Positions 44,107 through 52,632 of a stretch of DNA of 64,000 nucleotides are shown in pieces. The DNA lies in the NCBI GenBank assembly GCA_964569795.1, contig CAZMVB010000008.1, positions 62,001 through 126,000 of the forward strand, in the 5' to 3' direction. The stretch comes from JAHJDS01 sp964569795. GTDB taxonomy: Bacteria; Desulfobacterota; Desulfarculia; Desulfarculales; JAHJDS01. Below the pieces are notes generated by a model. The model did not search any database and was not told the DNA's origin. It worked only from the letters and a program-made list of their open reading frames with translations. The number at the start of each line of letters is the position of its first letter. Position 1 is the stretch's first letter. The position numbers were made by a program, and so were the translations under genes.

Positions 44107-45561
44107 TCAGTCCAAAACTCGCCGCCCCCCCTTGAAATAGTTCCGGTACGGATTCGAGGACAGGGAATCCACCCGGACGTGTCCGCCCCGGGAGGTGGCG
44201 TGCAGGAACTGGTTGGACCCGATGTACAGCCCGACGTGCCAGCCCCGCCGGGTTGAATGGAAAAACACCAGGTCCCCGGGCTTCAGCTTGTCCCGGGGCA
44301 CGGGCCGGCCCACCTCGAACTGGCGGCTCGAGTGCCGCGGCAGTTTTATCCCGAACAGGCCGAAGACGTGCTGCATCAGGCCCGAGCAGTCGAACCCCTT
44401 CCGGGCCGAGGTCCCGCCGAACAGATAGGGCAGGCCGATGAACGACTTGGCATAGGCCACCACCACGGCCGCGGTCCGTTTCCGGCCGGCCAGCCGCCGG
44501 AAAATGGCCAGGTCCCGGGCCGCCAGGCGGGGCCGGCCCAGGCCCCGCCAGACCCAGGCCCGGACGGCATAGGTCGCCGGGAAGCGGGGTCTGAGGCGGA
44601 TGATCTGGGACAGGTCGGCCAGGCTGAGCTTGGGCCGTTTCAGGGCGGCGTGACCGGCCGCCCGCAGGGCGTACATCTCCACGTCTTCCGGATTGGATTT
44701 GATGGCCCGGTCGGCGTCGGCCAGGGCCGGGGCCCACTTGTCGAGATACCTGTAGGCAATGGCCCGCTCCCGATAGGCGGCCGTCAGCTTGGGATTCAAA
44801 GTGATCGCCCGGGAAAAATCGGCCACGGCCTTGTCCAGGTCGCCCAGTTGGGCCCCGGCCCGGCCCCGCCACAGAAAGGCCTCGGCGTTCTTGGGCGACA
44901 GTCCCACGGCCCGCTCCAGATCGGCCAGGGCCGACTTGGGCCGGCGGACCTTCAGAAAAAACTTGCCCCGGGCCAAAAAGACCGCCGCTGATTTGGGCCT
45001 CAGGCCCACGGCCCGGTCAAAGTCGCGCCGGGCCCACTTGATGCGTCCCAGCACGGTCAGGGCCCGGCCCCGCTGGATCAGGGCCGCCACGTTGCCCGGG
45101 TCCTGCCGCAGTTTCTCGTTGGCTTCCTCGACCAGGCGTCGCTGCCGGACCTTGACCTGGGCCGGGCCTGAGGGCTTCAAACCGGGTGGGACCCGGCCCA
45201 GCCGCTTGAGGGCCACGTACAGGTTGTATTGGGCGTCGGACCAGCCGGGCCGCAGTTTGAGACATTGCTGGAAGTCAGCGGCCGCGGCCTGGTTTTGTCC
45301 CAGGGCCAGGTAGGACACGCCGCGGTTGTAGATCGCCACCGGGTAGTCGGGCTTGAGTTTGATCGCCTGGGTGTAGAGGCCCACCGCCAGACGGTGTCGG
45401 CCGTTACTAGCCGCCTGCTCGGCCAGCATGGCCCACTGCTCGGCCGTCGGGGCCGGGACCGGGGCCGAACCGGCCGGCGGCGGCACGAAAAAAACCAGGA
45501 CCAGCCACCCCAGGACGATCGTTGTCGTCAAGAAGACCAGCGTGTTTCGCTTTCTCTTCAT
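44107..45561 (-). CDS. Exported TPR protein with C-terminal NlpC/P60 peptidase
   Basis: 484 residues from ATG 45561. An N-terminal signal or anchor (LVFLTTTIVLGWLVLVFF) precedes about eight TPR units (for example YNRGVSYLALGQNQAAAADF and YRERAIAYRYLDKWAPALAD). The C-terminal 130 residues form an NlpC/P60 domain with catalytic Cys392 (GFDCSGLMQHVF), His442 (HVGLYIG) and the following FLHATSRGGHVRV. Such enzymes cut stem peptides of peptidoglycan. The TPR part is kin to the other TPR proteins in this window and may dock the hydrolase in a periplasmic complex. A TATAAT lies upstream at 45615-45620. Confidence 0.9.
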   Translation of the reverse strand: MKRKRNTLVFLTTTIVLGWLVLVFFVPPPAGSAPVPAPTAEQWAMLAEQAASNGRHRLAVGLYTQAIKLKPDYPVAIYNRGVSYLALGQNQAAAADFQQCLKLRPGWSDAQYNLYVALKRLGRVPPGLKPSGPAQVKVRQRRLVEEANEKLRQDPGNVAALIQRGRALTVLGRIKWARRDFDRAVGLRPKSAAVFLARGKFFLKVRRPKSALADLERAVGLSPKNAEAFLWRGRAGAQLGDLDKAVADFSRAITLNPKLTAAYRERAIAYRYLDKWAPALADADRAIKSNPEDVEMYALRAAGHAALKRPKLSLADLSQIIRLRPRFPATYAVRAWVWRGLGRPRLAARDLAIFRRLAGRKRTAAVVVAYAKSFIGLPYLFGGTSARKGFDCSGLMQHVFGLFGIKLPRHSSRQFEVGRPVPRDKLKPGDLVFFHSTRRGWHVGLYIGSNQFLHATSRGGHVRVDSLSSNPYRNYFKGGRRVLD

Positions 45562-45662
45562 CAGCAACCCCGGACCAAACGCCGCCCCCGGCCAGCTCGG
45601 CCGGAAACGTTCTTATTATACTCGTCCCAATGCCGGAACGACCACCTTGACGATCATAAAAT

Positions 45663-45676
45663 AATCCGGCCGGATT
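45663..45676. terminator. Short palindrome followed by T-rich tract after the methyltransferase gene
   Basis: AATCCGGCCGGATT lies just beyond the minus-strand stop codon and is followed by ATTTTAT on that strand. The stem is short, so this is a weak terminator candidate. Confidence 0.3.
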
Positions 45677-45682
45677 GTTTTG

Positions 45683-46429
45683 TCATTTGACTCGACGCAT
45701 CACAAAAAACACGTAACCAAAGGTGTCCGCGTAGCGGCGGCAGAAATCAGCCTCCAGGTCGTGCTCGTCCAGGACCTGGGCCAGGTCCGGATCAATTGCG
45801 GCCCGGGCCCGCAGGGTCTCGGCCCGTTTGCTCAGCGGGGTCAGGTATTCGGTCCACCAGTCCTCGGAGGGCAGGATGAAGTGTTCGATGACCGAAAAAC
45901 CGGCCTCGGCCGCCAGGGCGATGTTTCCGGCGATATCGGTCATGGGCGGGTACGCGGCCGACAGGAAGTCAAAGACATCGGCCGGACGATCGTCGGTCAG
46001 CCAGGTCAGTTCGCTGGCCACCACCAGGCCCCCCGGCTTCAGAAAATGGGCCCAGTTGGCGAGCCCTGACTTGAAGCCGACGATGAAGATCGAGCCCTCG
46101 GCCCAGATCAGATCGACGCTTTTCAGCGGATAGTCCAGGGCCCCCATGTCGCCTCGGCGGATGGTGATCAGGTGGGAAAGACCCGCGTCCGCGGCGGCCC
46201 GGTCCAGCTGGTCCAGAAAGGGCTGGTGGATATCCATGGCCGTGATGGGCACGCCCAGGTCCTTGGCCAGGACCAGGGTCTGCCTGCCCGGGCCGCAGCC
46301 CAGGTCGAGGACGACCGGCTTCTCCGGCAGGGCCGGCAAAAGACCGATGGCCTTCCGGGTGGCGGCGTCGCTGCCCGGCCCTTCCCGGGGGATGTCCTGA
46401 TGCAAGGTAAAGAAGGCGTCCCAGTTCAT
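45683..46429 (-). CDS. SAM-dependent methyltransferase (class I)
   Basis: 248 residues. Motif I is VVLDLGCGPGRQTLVLA, motif II ends in the acidic ITAMDIHQ, and the later segments IRRGDMGALDYPLKSVDLIW and LKPGGLVVASELTW complete the class I fold. The target is unknown; small-molecule or ubiquinone-biosynthesis-like methyltransferases look similar. Promoter TTGACG-17-TATGGT lies upstream on the minus strand. Confidence 0.88.
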   Translation of the reverse strand: MNWDAFFTLHQDIPREGPGSDAATRKAIGLLPALPEKPVVLDLGCGPGRQTLVLAKDLGVPITAMDIHQPFLDQLDRAAADAGLSHLITIRRGDMGALDYPLKSVDLIWAEGSIFIVGFKSGLANWAHFLKPGGLVVASELTWLTDDRPADVFDFLSAAYPPMTDIAGNIALAAEAGFSVIEHFILPSEDWWTEYLTPLSKRAETLRARAAIDPDLAQVLDEHDLEADFCRRYADTFGYVFFVMRRVK

Positions 46430-46507
46430 TTATCGGGCCCCTCTGGCGCGACCACACACCAATGAAATCGAGCGAGCGGAATCGCCCGATTCGCTGGCCA
46501 GGCCCCA

Positions 46508-46536
46508 CCATAAAATTTCCCGTACGGAGCGTCAAG
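46508..46536 (-). promoter_or_regulatory. Sigma-70 type promoter of the methyltransferase gene
   Basis: Minus-strand TTGACG (46531-46536) and TATGGT (46508-46513) are 17 bases apart, within the 152-base gap before the DUF255 gene. Confidence 0.5.
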
Positions 46537-46581
46537 GGATGGCGATGTCCCTTGGGGCTTAGTAAAAAAATGGCGAGTTGG

Positions 46582-48636
46582 TCAGGCCTCGGGGGCTCCG
46601 GACAAGGCCGCCTTGATCTGCTCCAGGCCGACCGCCGGCTCCTGGCAGGCGAAATTCTGGCAGACGTAGAGGGTCACCCGGCCTTCCCTGGCCTCATGGG
46701 CCGCGGTCCAGGGGGCGACCTCGGCCAGGCGTTCTCCGTCAGGGCCCGCCGGCTTGAACAGTAACACCCGCCGGGGGCGGAACTGACCCCTCAACAGGTC
46801 CAGGACGGCGCGGGTTTCATCTTCATCGCCTCCGGCGACGACGACCGCCTCCTGGGTCGGTCCCAGGGCGAAGTCCAGCGCGTTCAGGAACTGGGTGTGG
46901 GCCATGGCCTGGGCGCCCATGACCCCGGCGTACAGGCCGATGATCTGCTCGGCCTTTTCTTCCCAGGCCGCCTCACCGGTCAGCCGGGCCAGGCGCAGGA
47001 GATTGAGGGCGGCCACCGAGTTGCTGGCCGGGGTCGCCCCGTCAAAGAACTCCTTGTCCCGGACGATCAGTTCCTCGCCGTCATGGGGGGTCAAGAAGTA
47101 GCCGGAGTCCCAGTAGTACTCGTCCATCAGGCCCTGCAGGTCCCGGGCCGCGGCCAGGTTTTCCATACCAAAGCCGGCCTGATACAGCTCGATCAGGCCC
47201 CAGATGAAAAAGGCGTAATCATCGGCAAAGGCCGGCCAGGTCTTCTCGTCCTGCCGCCAGCGCCGGAAGAGCCTTCCGGTGTCGGGCTCCCGGTTGGCCA
47301 GGATGAAATCCGCGGCCCGGGCCGCGGCCCGGATCAGTTCGGGTTCGCCCAGGGCCGCCCCGGCCCGGGCCAGGCCGGCGATCATCAGGCCGTTCCAGGC
47401 GGTCAGGACCTTGTCGTCCTTGAGGGGCGGGACCCGGTTCCGGCGGACCTCGAACAGCTTTTCCCGGGCAGCGGCCAGGCGGCGGGCGACCTCGTCCGGC
47501 TCGAGCCCCTCGGCCCGAGAAAAAACCTCGATCTCCCGGGTCTGATGCAGGACGTTCCTGCTTTCGAAGTTGCCGGCGGCCGTCACGTCGTAGAAGCGAT
47601 TGAACAGCCCGGCCTCGTCCGGACCGAGCGCGGCCAGGGTCTCGGCCGGGGTCCAGACGTAGAATTTTCCCTCCTCGCCCTCGCTGTCGGCGTCCTCGGC
47701 CGAGTAAAAGGCCCCTTCGGGCGAGGTCATGTCGCGTAAGACGTAGGTCGCGATTTCCCGGGCCGTCTGCTCATATTCGGCTTTCCCGGTGACCTGGCAG
47801 GCCTCGGTGTAGGCCATGAGCAAGAGGGCCTGGTCATAGAGCATCTTCTCGAAGTGGGGCACCAGCCACTGCTGATCGACCGAGTAGCGGGCAAAGCCGA
47901 AGCCCAGGTGGTCGTAGATCCCGCCCCGTCGCATCCGGCGCAGGGTCTTTTGGACCATGTCCCGGGCCTCCGAGTCGGGGTGGCGAAGGTGCCAGCGCAG
48001 CAGGAAGGTCAGATTGTGGGGCGTCGGGAACTTGGGGGCGGTTCCGAATCCGCCCCAGATGGGATCGAACGAGCGGCGCAGCTGGGTGAATCCCAGGCGC
48101 AGTTCGGCCTCGCCCAGCCGCCCGGCGCGTCCGGTTTTTTCGCCTTGCAGCCGCTCGGTCATCCGCCCGGCGATCTCAAACAGCTTGCCCCGGTCCTCGC
48201 GCCAGAGCTGGTCGATGCGCTTCAGGATGTCGATGAAGCCGTTCAGGCCCATCCGGGCGTTCTTGGGGAAATAGGTCCCGGCAAAGAACGGCCTCCCGAC
48301 CGGGTCCAGCCAGACGGACAGGGGCCAGCCGCCCCGGCCGGTCATGGCCTGGCAGACCCTCATGTAAACCTGGTCCACGTCCGGGCGCTCCTCGCGATCG
48401 ACCTTGATCGACACGAAATTATCGTTGAGGACCGCGGCCACCTCCTCGTCCTCGAATGACTCGTGGGCCATGACGTGGCACCAGTGACAGGTGGCGTAGC
48501 CGATGGACACGAAGACGGGTTTATCGTCCCGCTTGGCGGCCTCGAAGGCCTCGGCCCCCCACGGCCGCCAAAGGACCGGATTGTCGGCGTGCTGCAGCAA
48601 ATAGGGACTCTTTTCTCGTCCCAACAGGTTGGCCAC
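46582..48636 (-). CDS. DUF255 thioredoxin-domain protein (YyaL/SSP411-like)
   Basis: 684 residues. The N-terminal thioredoxin-like domain has the family opening NLLGREKSPYLLQHADNPV and the redox motif CHWCH in ATCHWCHVMAHESFED. An alpha/alpha-barrel domain follows, with LTAWNGLMIAGLARAGAALG and NSVAALNLLRLARLTG. The C-terminus has CQNFAC. Family role is unsettled, possibly sugar epimerase-like or redox. GTG start with GGGGAGG seven bases upstream. No partner gene adjoins. Confidence 0.93.
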   Translation of the reverse strand: MANLLGREKSPYLLQHADNPVLWRPWGAEAFEAAKRDDKPVFVSIGYATCHWCHVMAHESFEDEEVAAVLNDNFVSIKVDREERPDVDQVYMRVCQAMTGRGGWPLSVWLDPVGRPFFAGTYFPKNARMGLNGFIDILKRIDQLWREDRGKLFEIAGRMTERLQGEKTGRAGRLGEAELRLGFTQLRRSFDPIWGGFGTAPKFPTPHNLTFLLRWHLRHPDSEARDMVQKTLRRMRRGGIYDHLGFGFARYSVDQQWLVPHFEKMLYDQALLLMAYTEACQVTGKAEYEQTAREIATYVLRDMTSPEGAFYSAEDADSEGEEGKFYVWTPAETLAALGPDEAGLFNRFYDVTAAGNFESRNVLHQTREIEVFSRAEGLEPDEVARRLAAAREKLFEVRRNRVPPLKDDKVLTAWNGLMIAGLARAGAALGEPELIRAAARAADFILANREPDTGRLFRRWRQDEKTWPAFADDYAFFIWGLIELYQAGFGMENLAAARDLQGLMDEYYWDSGYFLTPHDGEELIVRDKEFFDGATPASNSVAALNLLRLARLTGEAAWEEKAEQIIGLYAGVMGAQAMAHTQFLNALDFALGPTQEAVVVAGGDEDETRAVLDLLRGQFRPRRVLLFKPAGPDGERLAEVAPWTAAHEAREGRVTLYVCQNFACQEPAVGLEQIKAALSGAPEA

Positions 48637-48727
48637 GACCGACCTCCCCGGCGCTGTCGTCGAAGATAAATTTTGTATGCCTAAATTTAATCGAAAAACT
48701 GGGGCGGATCAAACCGGCCCCTGTAAT

Positions 48728-49249
48728 TCAGGCCAACTCGAGGTCGAATCGCTGCTCGGTGACGGTCGAGCCCCACTGGCTGACCCGGTGCTCCTCGGTG
48801 AGCCGGAAGCCGTGGGCCTCGTAGAGGCGGCGGGCCGGATCCAGCCCGGCAAAGGTCCACAAAAAGACGCGGGGATGGCCGGCCATGCGGCAGAAGTCCA
48901 GGGCCTCGCCGATCAGGCGCCGGCCCAGGCCCCGGCCCTGCCACGGCTCGTCCACGATGAACCACCGCAGCCGGACCCCCTGGGCCGGGTCCAGTCCCCC
49001 GTCCAGGGCGATGGCCCCGGCCAGGCGGTCGCCGTTCAAGGCGGCGCTGAAGTAATCGGTCCGCGGATCGAAGCGATTGAAGAACTCGGCCATGGACCCG
49101 GCCACGTCGGTCTCGAAGGAGACGTCAAAGCCCCAGTGGTCGTGGTAATACACGGCGTGGAGACGGGTCACCTCGCCGATGGCGCCGGGATAGTAGCCGC
49201 TGAAGTTCAAGGCACCAGGGTCGATCACGATCTTGCCTTCACTGGCCAT
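48728..49249 (-). CDS. GNAT-family N-acetyltransferase
   Basis: 173 residues. The acetyl-CoA binding loop is QGRGLGRRLIGEALDFCR, followed by HPRVFLWTFAGLDPARRLYE and HGFRLTEEHRVSQWG, a pattern common in MarR-associated GNAT domains. The frame ends at 48728 and no MarR partner is present. Substrate unknown. Confidence 0.88.
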   Translation of the reverse strand: MASEGKIVIDPGALNFSGYYPGAIGEVTRLHAVYYHDHWGFDVSFETDVAGSMAEFFNRFDPRTDYFSAALNGDRLAGAIALDGGLDPAQGVRLRWFIVDEPWQGRGLGRRLIGEALDFCRMAGHPRVFLWTFAGLDPARRLYEAHGFRLTEEHRVSQWGSTVTEQRFDLELA

Positions 49250-49271
49250 GGGGTTCCGGCCGGCGGCGGGC

Positions 49272-49469
49272 CTAGGGCTGCGGACATGGTCCGCAGGTCA
49301 GCCGGCCGTTGCAGTTGGAGACCGGCATGTCGCAGTTCTGCAGGTTGATCGAGGTCTTGCGCTCCCGGCCGGTCCGGTCCGGGCAGACGCACGACAGGAG
49401 CACCCGCGCCGTTTTCTTGCAATACTTGCAGGTTTGCTTGTAGTCGATATAGTGGCCGGGGCTTATTTG
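49272..49469 (-). pseudogene. CVNH-like lectin domain in the -1 frame, no own start codon
   Basis: After the stop of the adhesin-like gene, the overlapping -1 frame encodes about 60 residues: HYIDYKQTCKYCKKTARVLL, SCVCPDRTGRERKTSINLQN and CDMPVSNCNGRLTCGPCPQP. The C-x-C, TSINL..C and NCNGRLTCG pattern is that of cyanovirin-N homology (CVNH) carbohydrate-binding domains. The frame contains no start codon of its own. It is joined to the upstream gene at a run of nine A residues (minus strand), so it is either reached by -1 slippage, severed by a frameshift, or split by a sequencing error. Confidence 0.65.
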
Positions 49470-49900
49470 TCTGTTTTTTTTTCCGGCGGAGGCGCGGCGC
49501 CTTGACCTCCAGATCCCGCCCCACAGTGGACCTTGATCATCTTGTCCAGGATCGATCCCGGCGGGATCTTTTTGGCCCGTCTGATGCCACGGCCCTGATA
49601 GATGATCTTCTTGTTCTTGCCGACGAGCTGGTAGGCCAGCATCTCGTAGGTCCAGTTGTTGCAACAGAAGCGCAGCTTGTACTTGCGGGCCACGGCCTCG
49701 CCCCACCGGGTGGTGCGGGGCTTGGTGAAGATGACCCCGGCCACGGTGATCACGCAAGCGCCCTGCTTGGCGAGCACCCGATCGCTGACCGCCCACAGAC
49801 CCACCTTGTTCCGGCCTATGGTGACCCATTTGGCCGCCGCCACCGAGGCAAAGGACAGCAGACAGGCGGTCGCCACCAGAACAACCGTCAACCTTTTCAT
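49463..49900 (-). CDS. Exported surface-adhesin-E-like protein
   Basis: 145 residues. A signal peptide (MKRLTVVLVATACLLSFASV, cleaved near AAAKW) leads to a small beta domain beginning WVTIGRNKVGLWAVS, with WTYEMLAYQLVGKNKKIIYQ, similar to the surface-adhesin protein E fold. It contains a CC pair. GGGAGG precedes the ATG. The end of the gene runs through nine A residues (PPPEKKT) where the -1 frame continues into a CVNH-like domain, so the native product may be a two-domain exported lectin of about 205 residues. Confidence 0.75.
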   Translation of the reverse strand: MKRLTVVLVATACLLSFASVAAAKWVTIGRNKVGLWAVSDRVLAKQGACVITVAGVIFTKPRTTRWGEAVARKYKLRFCCNNWTYEMLAYQLVGKNKKIIYQGRGIRRAKKIPPGSILDKMIKVHCGAGSGGQGAAPPPEKKTDK

Positions 49901-49974
49901 GAATACCTCCCGGACGTGGTCAGGGGCCGCTGGGGGCCGGAGGGACCGGCCCTGAAGGAAGCAACCGAGGTCTC

Positions 49975-50003
49975 AGTATAAATGCAACCAGGGTCACTGT
50001 CAA
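49975..50003 (-). promoter_or_regulatory. Consensus promoter of the adhesin-like gene
   Basis: Minus-strand TTGACA (49998-50003) and TATACT (49975-49980) are 17 bases apart. It is back to back with the promoter of the ankyrin gene. Confidence 0.7.
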
Positions 50004-50052
50004 AGAGTATTATCGGCGAAAACCTCCACGGACCGGGCGGAGCCGGGTTGCT

Positions 50053-50081
50053 TTGACAGAAGCGGGGCCGGTGGTTTATTT
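50053..50081 (+). promoter_or_regulatory. Sigma-70 type promoter of the ankyrin gene
   Basis: TTGACA (50053-50058) and TTATTT (50076-50081) are 17 bases apart, about 58 bases upstream of the start codon. Confidence 0.55.
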
Positions 50082-50139
50082 TTTTAACTGACAGCGGACG
50101 CGGGTCAAGGGTTCGGCCCCAATTGACGGAGGAATCCAG

Positions 50140-50745
50140 ATGAGAGGCAAATATATCCTGGCCGCGGCGGCGACGATGATGATCTGGGGCTGGCTCGGGA
50201 CCTCCCCGGCCCAGGCCCGGCCGGCCATTTTCAACGCGGTCCAAAAGGGCGACGTGGCCCGGGTGGCGGCCATATTGCGGCGCAATCCGGGGGCGATACG
50301 TCTCCGGTTCGGCGAGGGCCAATTCACGCCCCTGCACTGGGCGGTGCGCTACGGCCGGGTCAAGGTGGCCGCCCTGCTCATCGCCAAGGGGGCTGATCTC
50401 ACGGCCAAGACGGGCGAGGGTGAAGGCTGGACGCCGCTCCACTACGCCGCGGCCGAGGGGGGCCCGGGCGTGGTCCGGCTGCTGCTGGCCAAGGGGGCCA
50501 ACGTCCACGCCCGGGGCACGGGCGGACAGACGCCCCTGCACGCCGCGGCCGGTGAGGGCCGGCTGGACGTGATCCGGTTGCTGATCGCCAAGGGGGCCGA
50601 CCCCTCGGCCCGGGACCGCCGGGGCCGGACCCCCCGGGACGTGGCCCGGGCCAAGAAGAAGTGGGCCGCGGTCAAGCTGCTCGGGGCGCTGGCTTCGGGC
50701 CGAGCGGGCGGCGGCGGATCGCCTTCGCCGGCCACCGGCAAGTAG
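50140..50745 (+). CDS. Exported ankyrin-repeat protein
   Basis: 201 residues. A signal peptide ends near AQARP. About four ankyrin repeats follow, with the TPLHxA motif in FTPLHWAVRYGRVKVAALLI, WTPLHYAAAEGGPGVVRLLL and QTPLHAAAGEGRLDVIRLLI. The tail is Gly/Ser/Pro-rich. GGAGGAA precedes the ATG. Periplasmic ankyrin proteins are known in oxidative-stress and scaffold roles (for example AnkB with catalase), but there is no such neighbour here. Confidence 0.88.
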   Translation: MRGKYILAAAATMMIWGWLGTSPAQARPAIFNAVQKGDVARVAAILRRNPGAIRLRFGEGQFTPLHWAVRYGRVKVAALLIAKGADLTAKTGEGEGWTPLHYAAAEGGPGVVRLLLAKGANVHARGTGGQTPLHAAAGEGRLDVIRLLIAKGADPSARDRRGRTPRDVARAKKKWAAVKLLGALASGRAGGGGSPSPATGK

Positions 50746-50792
50746 CCTGCCGGTCTGGGCCGGGCGTCCTGATAAACCATGAGGAAAGCGAC

Positions 50793-51695
50793 GTGAGCCC
50801 ACTTTTCCCGCGGCAAGCATGGCTCCTGGTGTCGATCGGACTGGTCTGTCTGACGGCCGTCCAGTCCCCGGCGGCCGCTAGCCACTCCACCGTGCCCTCG
50901 CGGCTCAGGGGTTCGCGCCATCAGGAAGCAACCCCGCGAATCAAAACGGCCACTGCCGCGCGGCTCAGGGGTTCACGCCATCAGGAAGCAACCCCGCCAG
51001 TCAAAACGGCCGCTGCCGCGCGGCTCAGGGGTTCGCGCCATCAGGAAGCAACCCCGCCAGTCAAAACGGCCACTGCCGCGCGGCTCAGGGGTTCGCGCCA
51101 TCAGGAAGCAACCTCGCCGGTCAAAGCGGCCACTGCCGCCCAGTCGGCCGAGGAGTGGATCAGGCGGGGCAATCTGGCCTCGGCCCGGGGCCGACACGCC
51201 GAGGCGGCCGCCCATTTCACCCGGGCGATCCGGGCGGCCACCAGGCCGCCGATCCAGGCCATCGCCTTTCACAACCGGGCCAACGAGTACTTCCGGCTCA
51301 AGAAATATAAGGCCGCCCTGGCCGATTACTCCCGGGCGTTGACCGTGGCCCCGGGTTACGCCAGCGCCTGGCACAACCGGGCCGTGGTCTGGGCCCGACT
51401 GGAGAAATGGACGGCGGCCCTCAGGGACGTCAACCAGGCCATCCGGCTCAAACCCAGGCGGGCCTCGGGTTACCTCCTGCGGGGGGCGATCTACGGGCAA
51501 CAAAAAAGATACCGGCGGGCCCTGGTCGATCTGAACTGGGCGATCAAGCTCGATCCCAGAAGCGCGGCCGCCTACCGGCTCCGGGCGGTCACCTACCGCC
51601 ACCTGGGACAGATGGACAAGGCCAAGGCCGACATGTCGCGGGCCGACAAGCTCAGCCGGGACGCCCTGCTCCGCAACAGACCCAACCGACCATAG
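50793..51695 (+). CDS. Exported TPR protein with N-terminal 20-residue tandem repeats
   Basis: 300 residues from GTG 50793, which has GAGGAAA upstream. A signal peptide (AWLLVSIGLVCLTAVQSPAA) is followed by four copies of a basic 20-residue unit, RLRGSRHQEATPPVKTATAA, at about residues 37-116. Then come four to five TPR units (FHNRANEYFRLKKYKAALAD, WHNRAVVWARLEKWTAALRD). The repeat spacer is likely disordered and could span the periplasm or bind anionic polymer. The TPRs are kin to those at 2.6 and 44.1 kb. The near-identity of repeats at DNA level points to recent expansion. Confidence 0.82.
   Translation: MSPLFPRQAWLLVSIGLVCLTAVQSPAAASHSTVPSRLRGSRHQEATPRIKTATAARLRGSRHQEATPPVKTAAAARLRGSRHQEATPPVKTATAARLRGSRHQEATSPVKAATAAQSAEEWIRRGNLASARGRHAEAAAHFTRAIRAATRPPIQAIAFHNRANEYFRLKKYKAALADYSRALTVAPGYASAWHNRAVVWARLEKWTAALRDVNQAIRLKPRRASGYLLRGAIYGQQKRYRRALVDLNWAIKLDPRSAAAYRLRAVTYRHLGQMDKAKADMSRADKLSRDALLRNRPNRP
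50901..51140 (+). repeat. Four tandem 60-base repeats inside the TPR gene
   Basis: Units start at 50901, 50961, 51021 and 51081, each beginning CGGCTCAGGGGTTC. They differ at only a few positions, so copy number is probably variable. Each unit contains GGGGTT and AACCCC, which can pair. The period of 60 keeps the reading frame. Confidence 0.95.
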
Positions 51696-51706
51696 GGGGT
51701 GCGATC

Positions 51707-52453
51707 GTGACCGCCCAAAAAGCGGCCCTGGCCCCGGGAAGACTGCTTTTGGCCCTGCTGCTGTCCCTCGGGACAACCGGGGCGGCAGCCGGATACGATC
51801 AGCCGGGGTATGGTCGCCTGAGGTTCGACATGACCCGGTCCCAGGTGGCCCGGATGTATCCCGGGATGAAGCGGATCGAGGCCGGACATTACGATCTCAA
51901 ATCCCCCCTCAAATGGCTGGGCCGGACCTGGCGGACCGTGGCCGTGTTCACGGGCGACCATTTGTCCGCGGTCATGATCCTGACCGCCTACGACCCGGCC
52001 CACTTCCGGCAGGTGGCCGGGGCCGCCCGGCGGGACCTGGGCCGGGCCGTGGTTTTCCAGAAGAAATGGCTCTACTGGCGACAGTCGAGGCGGATGATCA
52101 TCCTGGGCGCAAGCCGGGTCGGCCGCCGGCCGGTGACCTTCATGCGGTTCATGCCCCTCAAAAAGGCAGCGGCCGCGCCGAAGCCTCCCCGGAAGACCCC
52201 CGCGCTCCCGGTTCGGCCGGGCGCTCCCGGTCAAAAACCGGCCTCGGGCGTCTGGCGGGCCACCGGCGAGTATCAGGTCTGCTCGGGACGGGTGCCCTAT
52301 CGCTTCTGCTCCTCCCGGTTCGCCTGGGGTACGGGCCGGACCGAGACCGAGGCCCAGGTCAGTTGCGCCAACCACATGGCCCGGATGGTCCAGATCCTGA
52401 CCATGGGGGGCTCCACGGCCTATATCGTCCGCCACTGCCGGGTCATCAAATAA
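51707..52453 (+). CDS. Exported protein of unknown function
   Basis: 248 residues from GTG 51707, six bases after GGGGGT. A signal peptide (LLLALLLSLGTTGAAAG) leads to a domain with a bacterial SMC/BamE-like opening (YGRLRFDMTRSQVARMYPGM) of the sort seen in proteins that follow a Y-G-x-x-x-G-M-T pattern. A Pro/Lys-rich linker then joins a Cys-containing C-terminal domain (VCSGRVPYRFCSSRF, VSCANHMAR, VRHCRVIK; four cysteines, likely disulfide-bonded). Twelve bases downstream of the TPR gene, likely in one operon. Confidence 0.7.
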   Translation: MTAQKAALAPGRLLLALLLSLGTTGAAAGYDQPGYGRLRFDMTRSQVARMYPGMKRIEAGHYDLKSPLKWLGRTWRTVAVFTGDHLSAVMILTAYDPAHFRQVAGAARRDLGRAVVFQKKWLYWRQSRRMIILGASRVGRRPVTFMRFMPLKKAAAAPKPPRKTPALPVRPGAPGQKPASGVWRATGEYQVCSGRVPYRFCSSRFAWGTGRTETEAQVSCANHMARMVQILTMGGSTAYIVRHCRVIK

Positions 52454-52632
52454 GGCCCATTCGACCACGCCCCTGGACCGGGATCACCTTGCCCCCGGCC
52501 CTCTCTCTCGAAAAATGAACCGCGGCTGACCGCGAGCGCCGCCCGGCGGTTGTTTGCCCGGGCGTGGTCTGTCACAATTGAACCAGCCGATCCCGGGGTC
52601 TATTGTCCCTGACCGGCCAAGTGGAGGAGATC

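Noticed and set aside
50901..51140. CRISPR-like array
   Set aside because: The units are contiguous 60-base tandem repeats with no unique spacers, they are in frame within a coding gene, and no cas gene is present.
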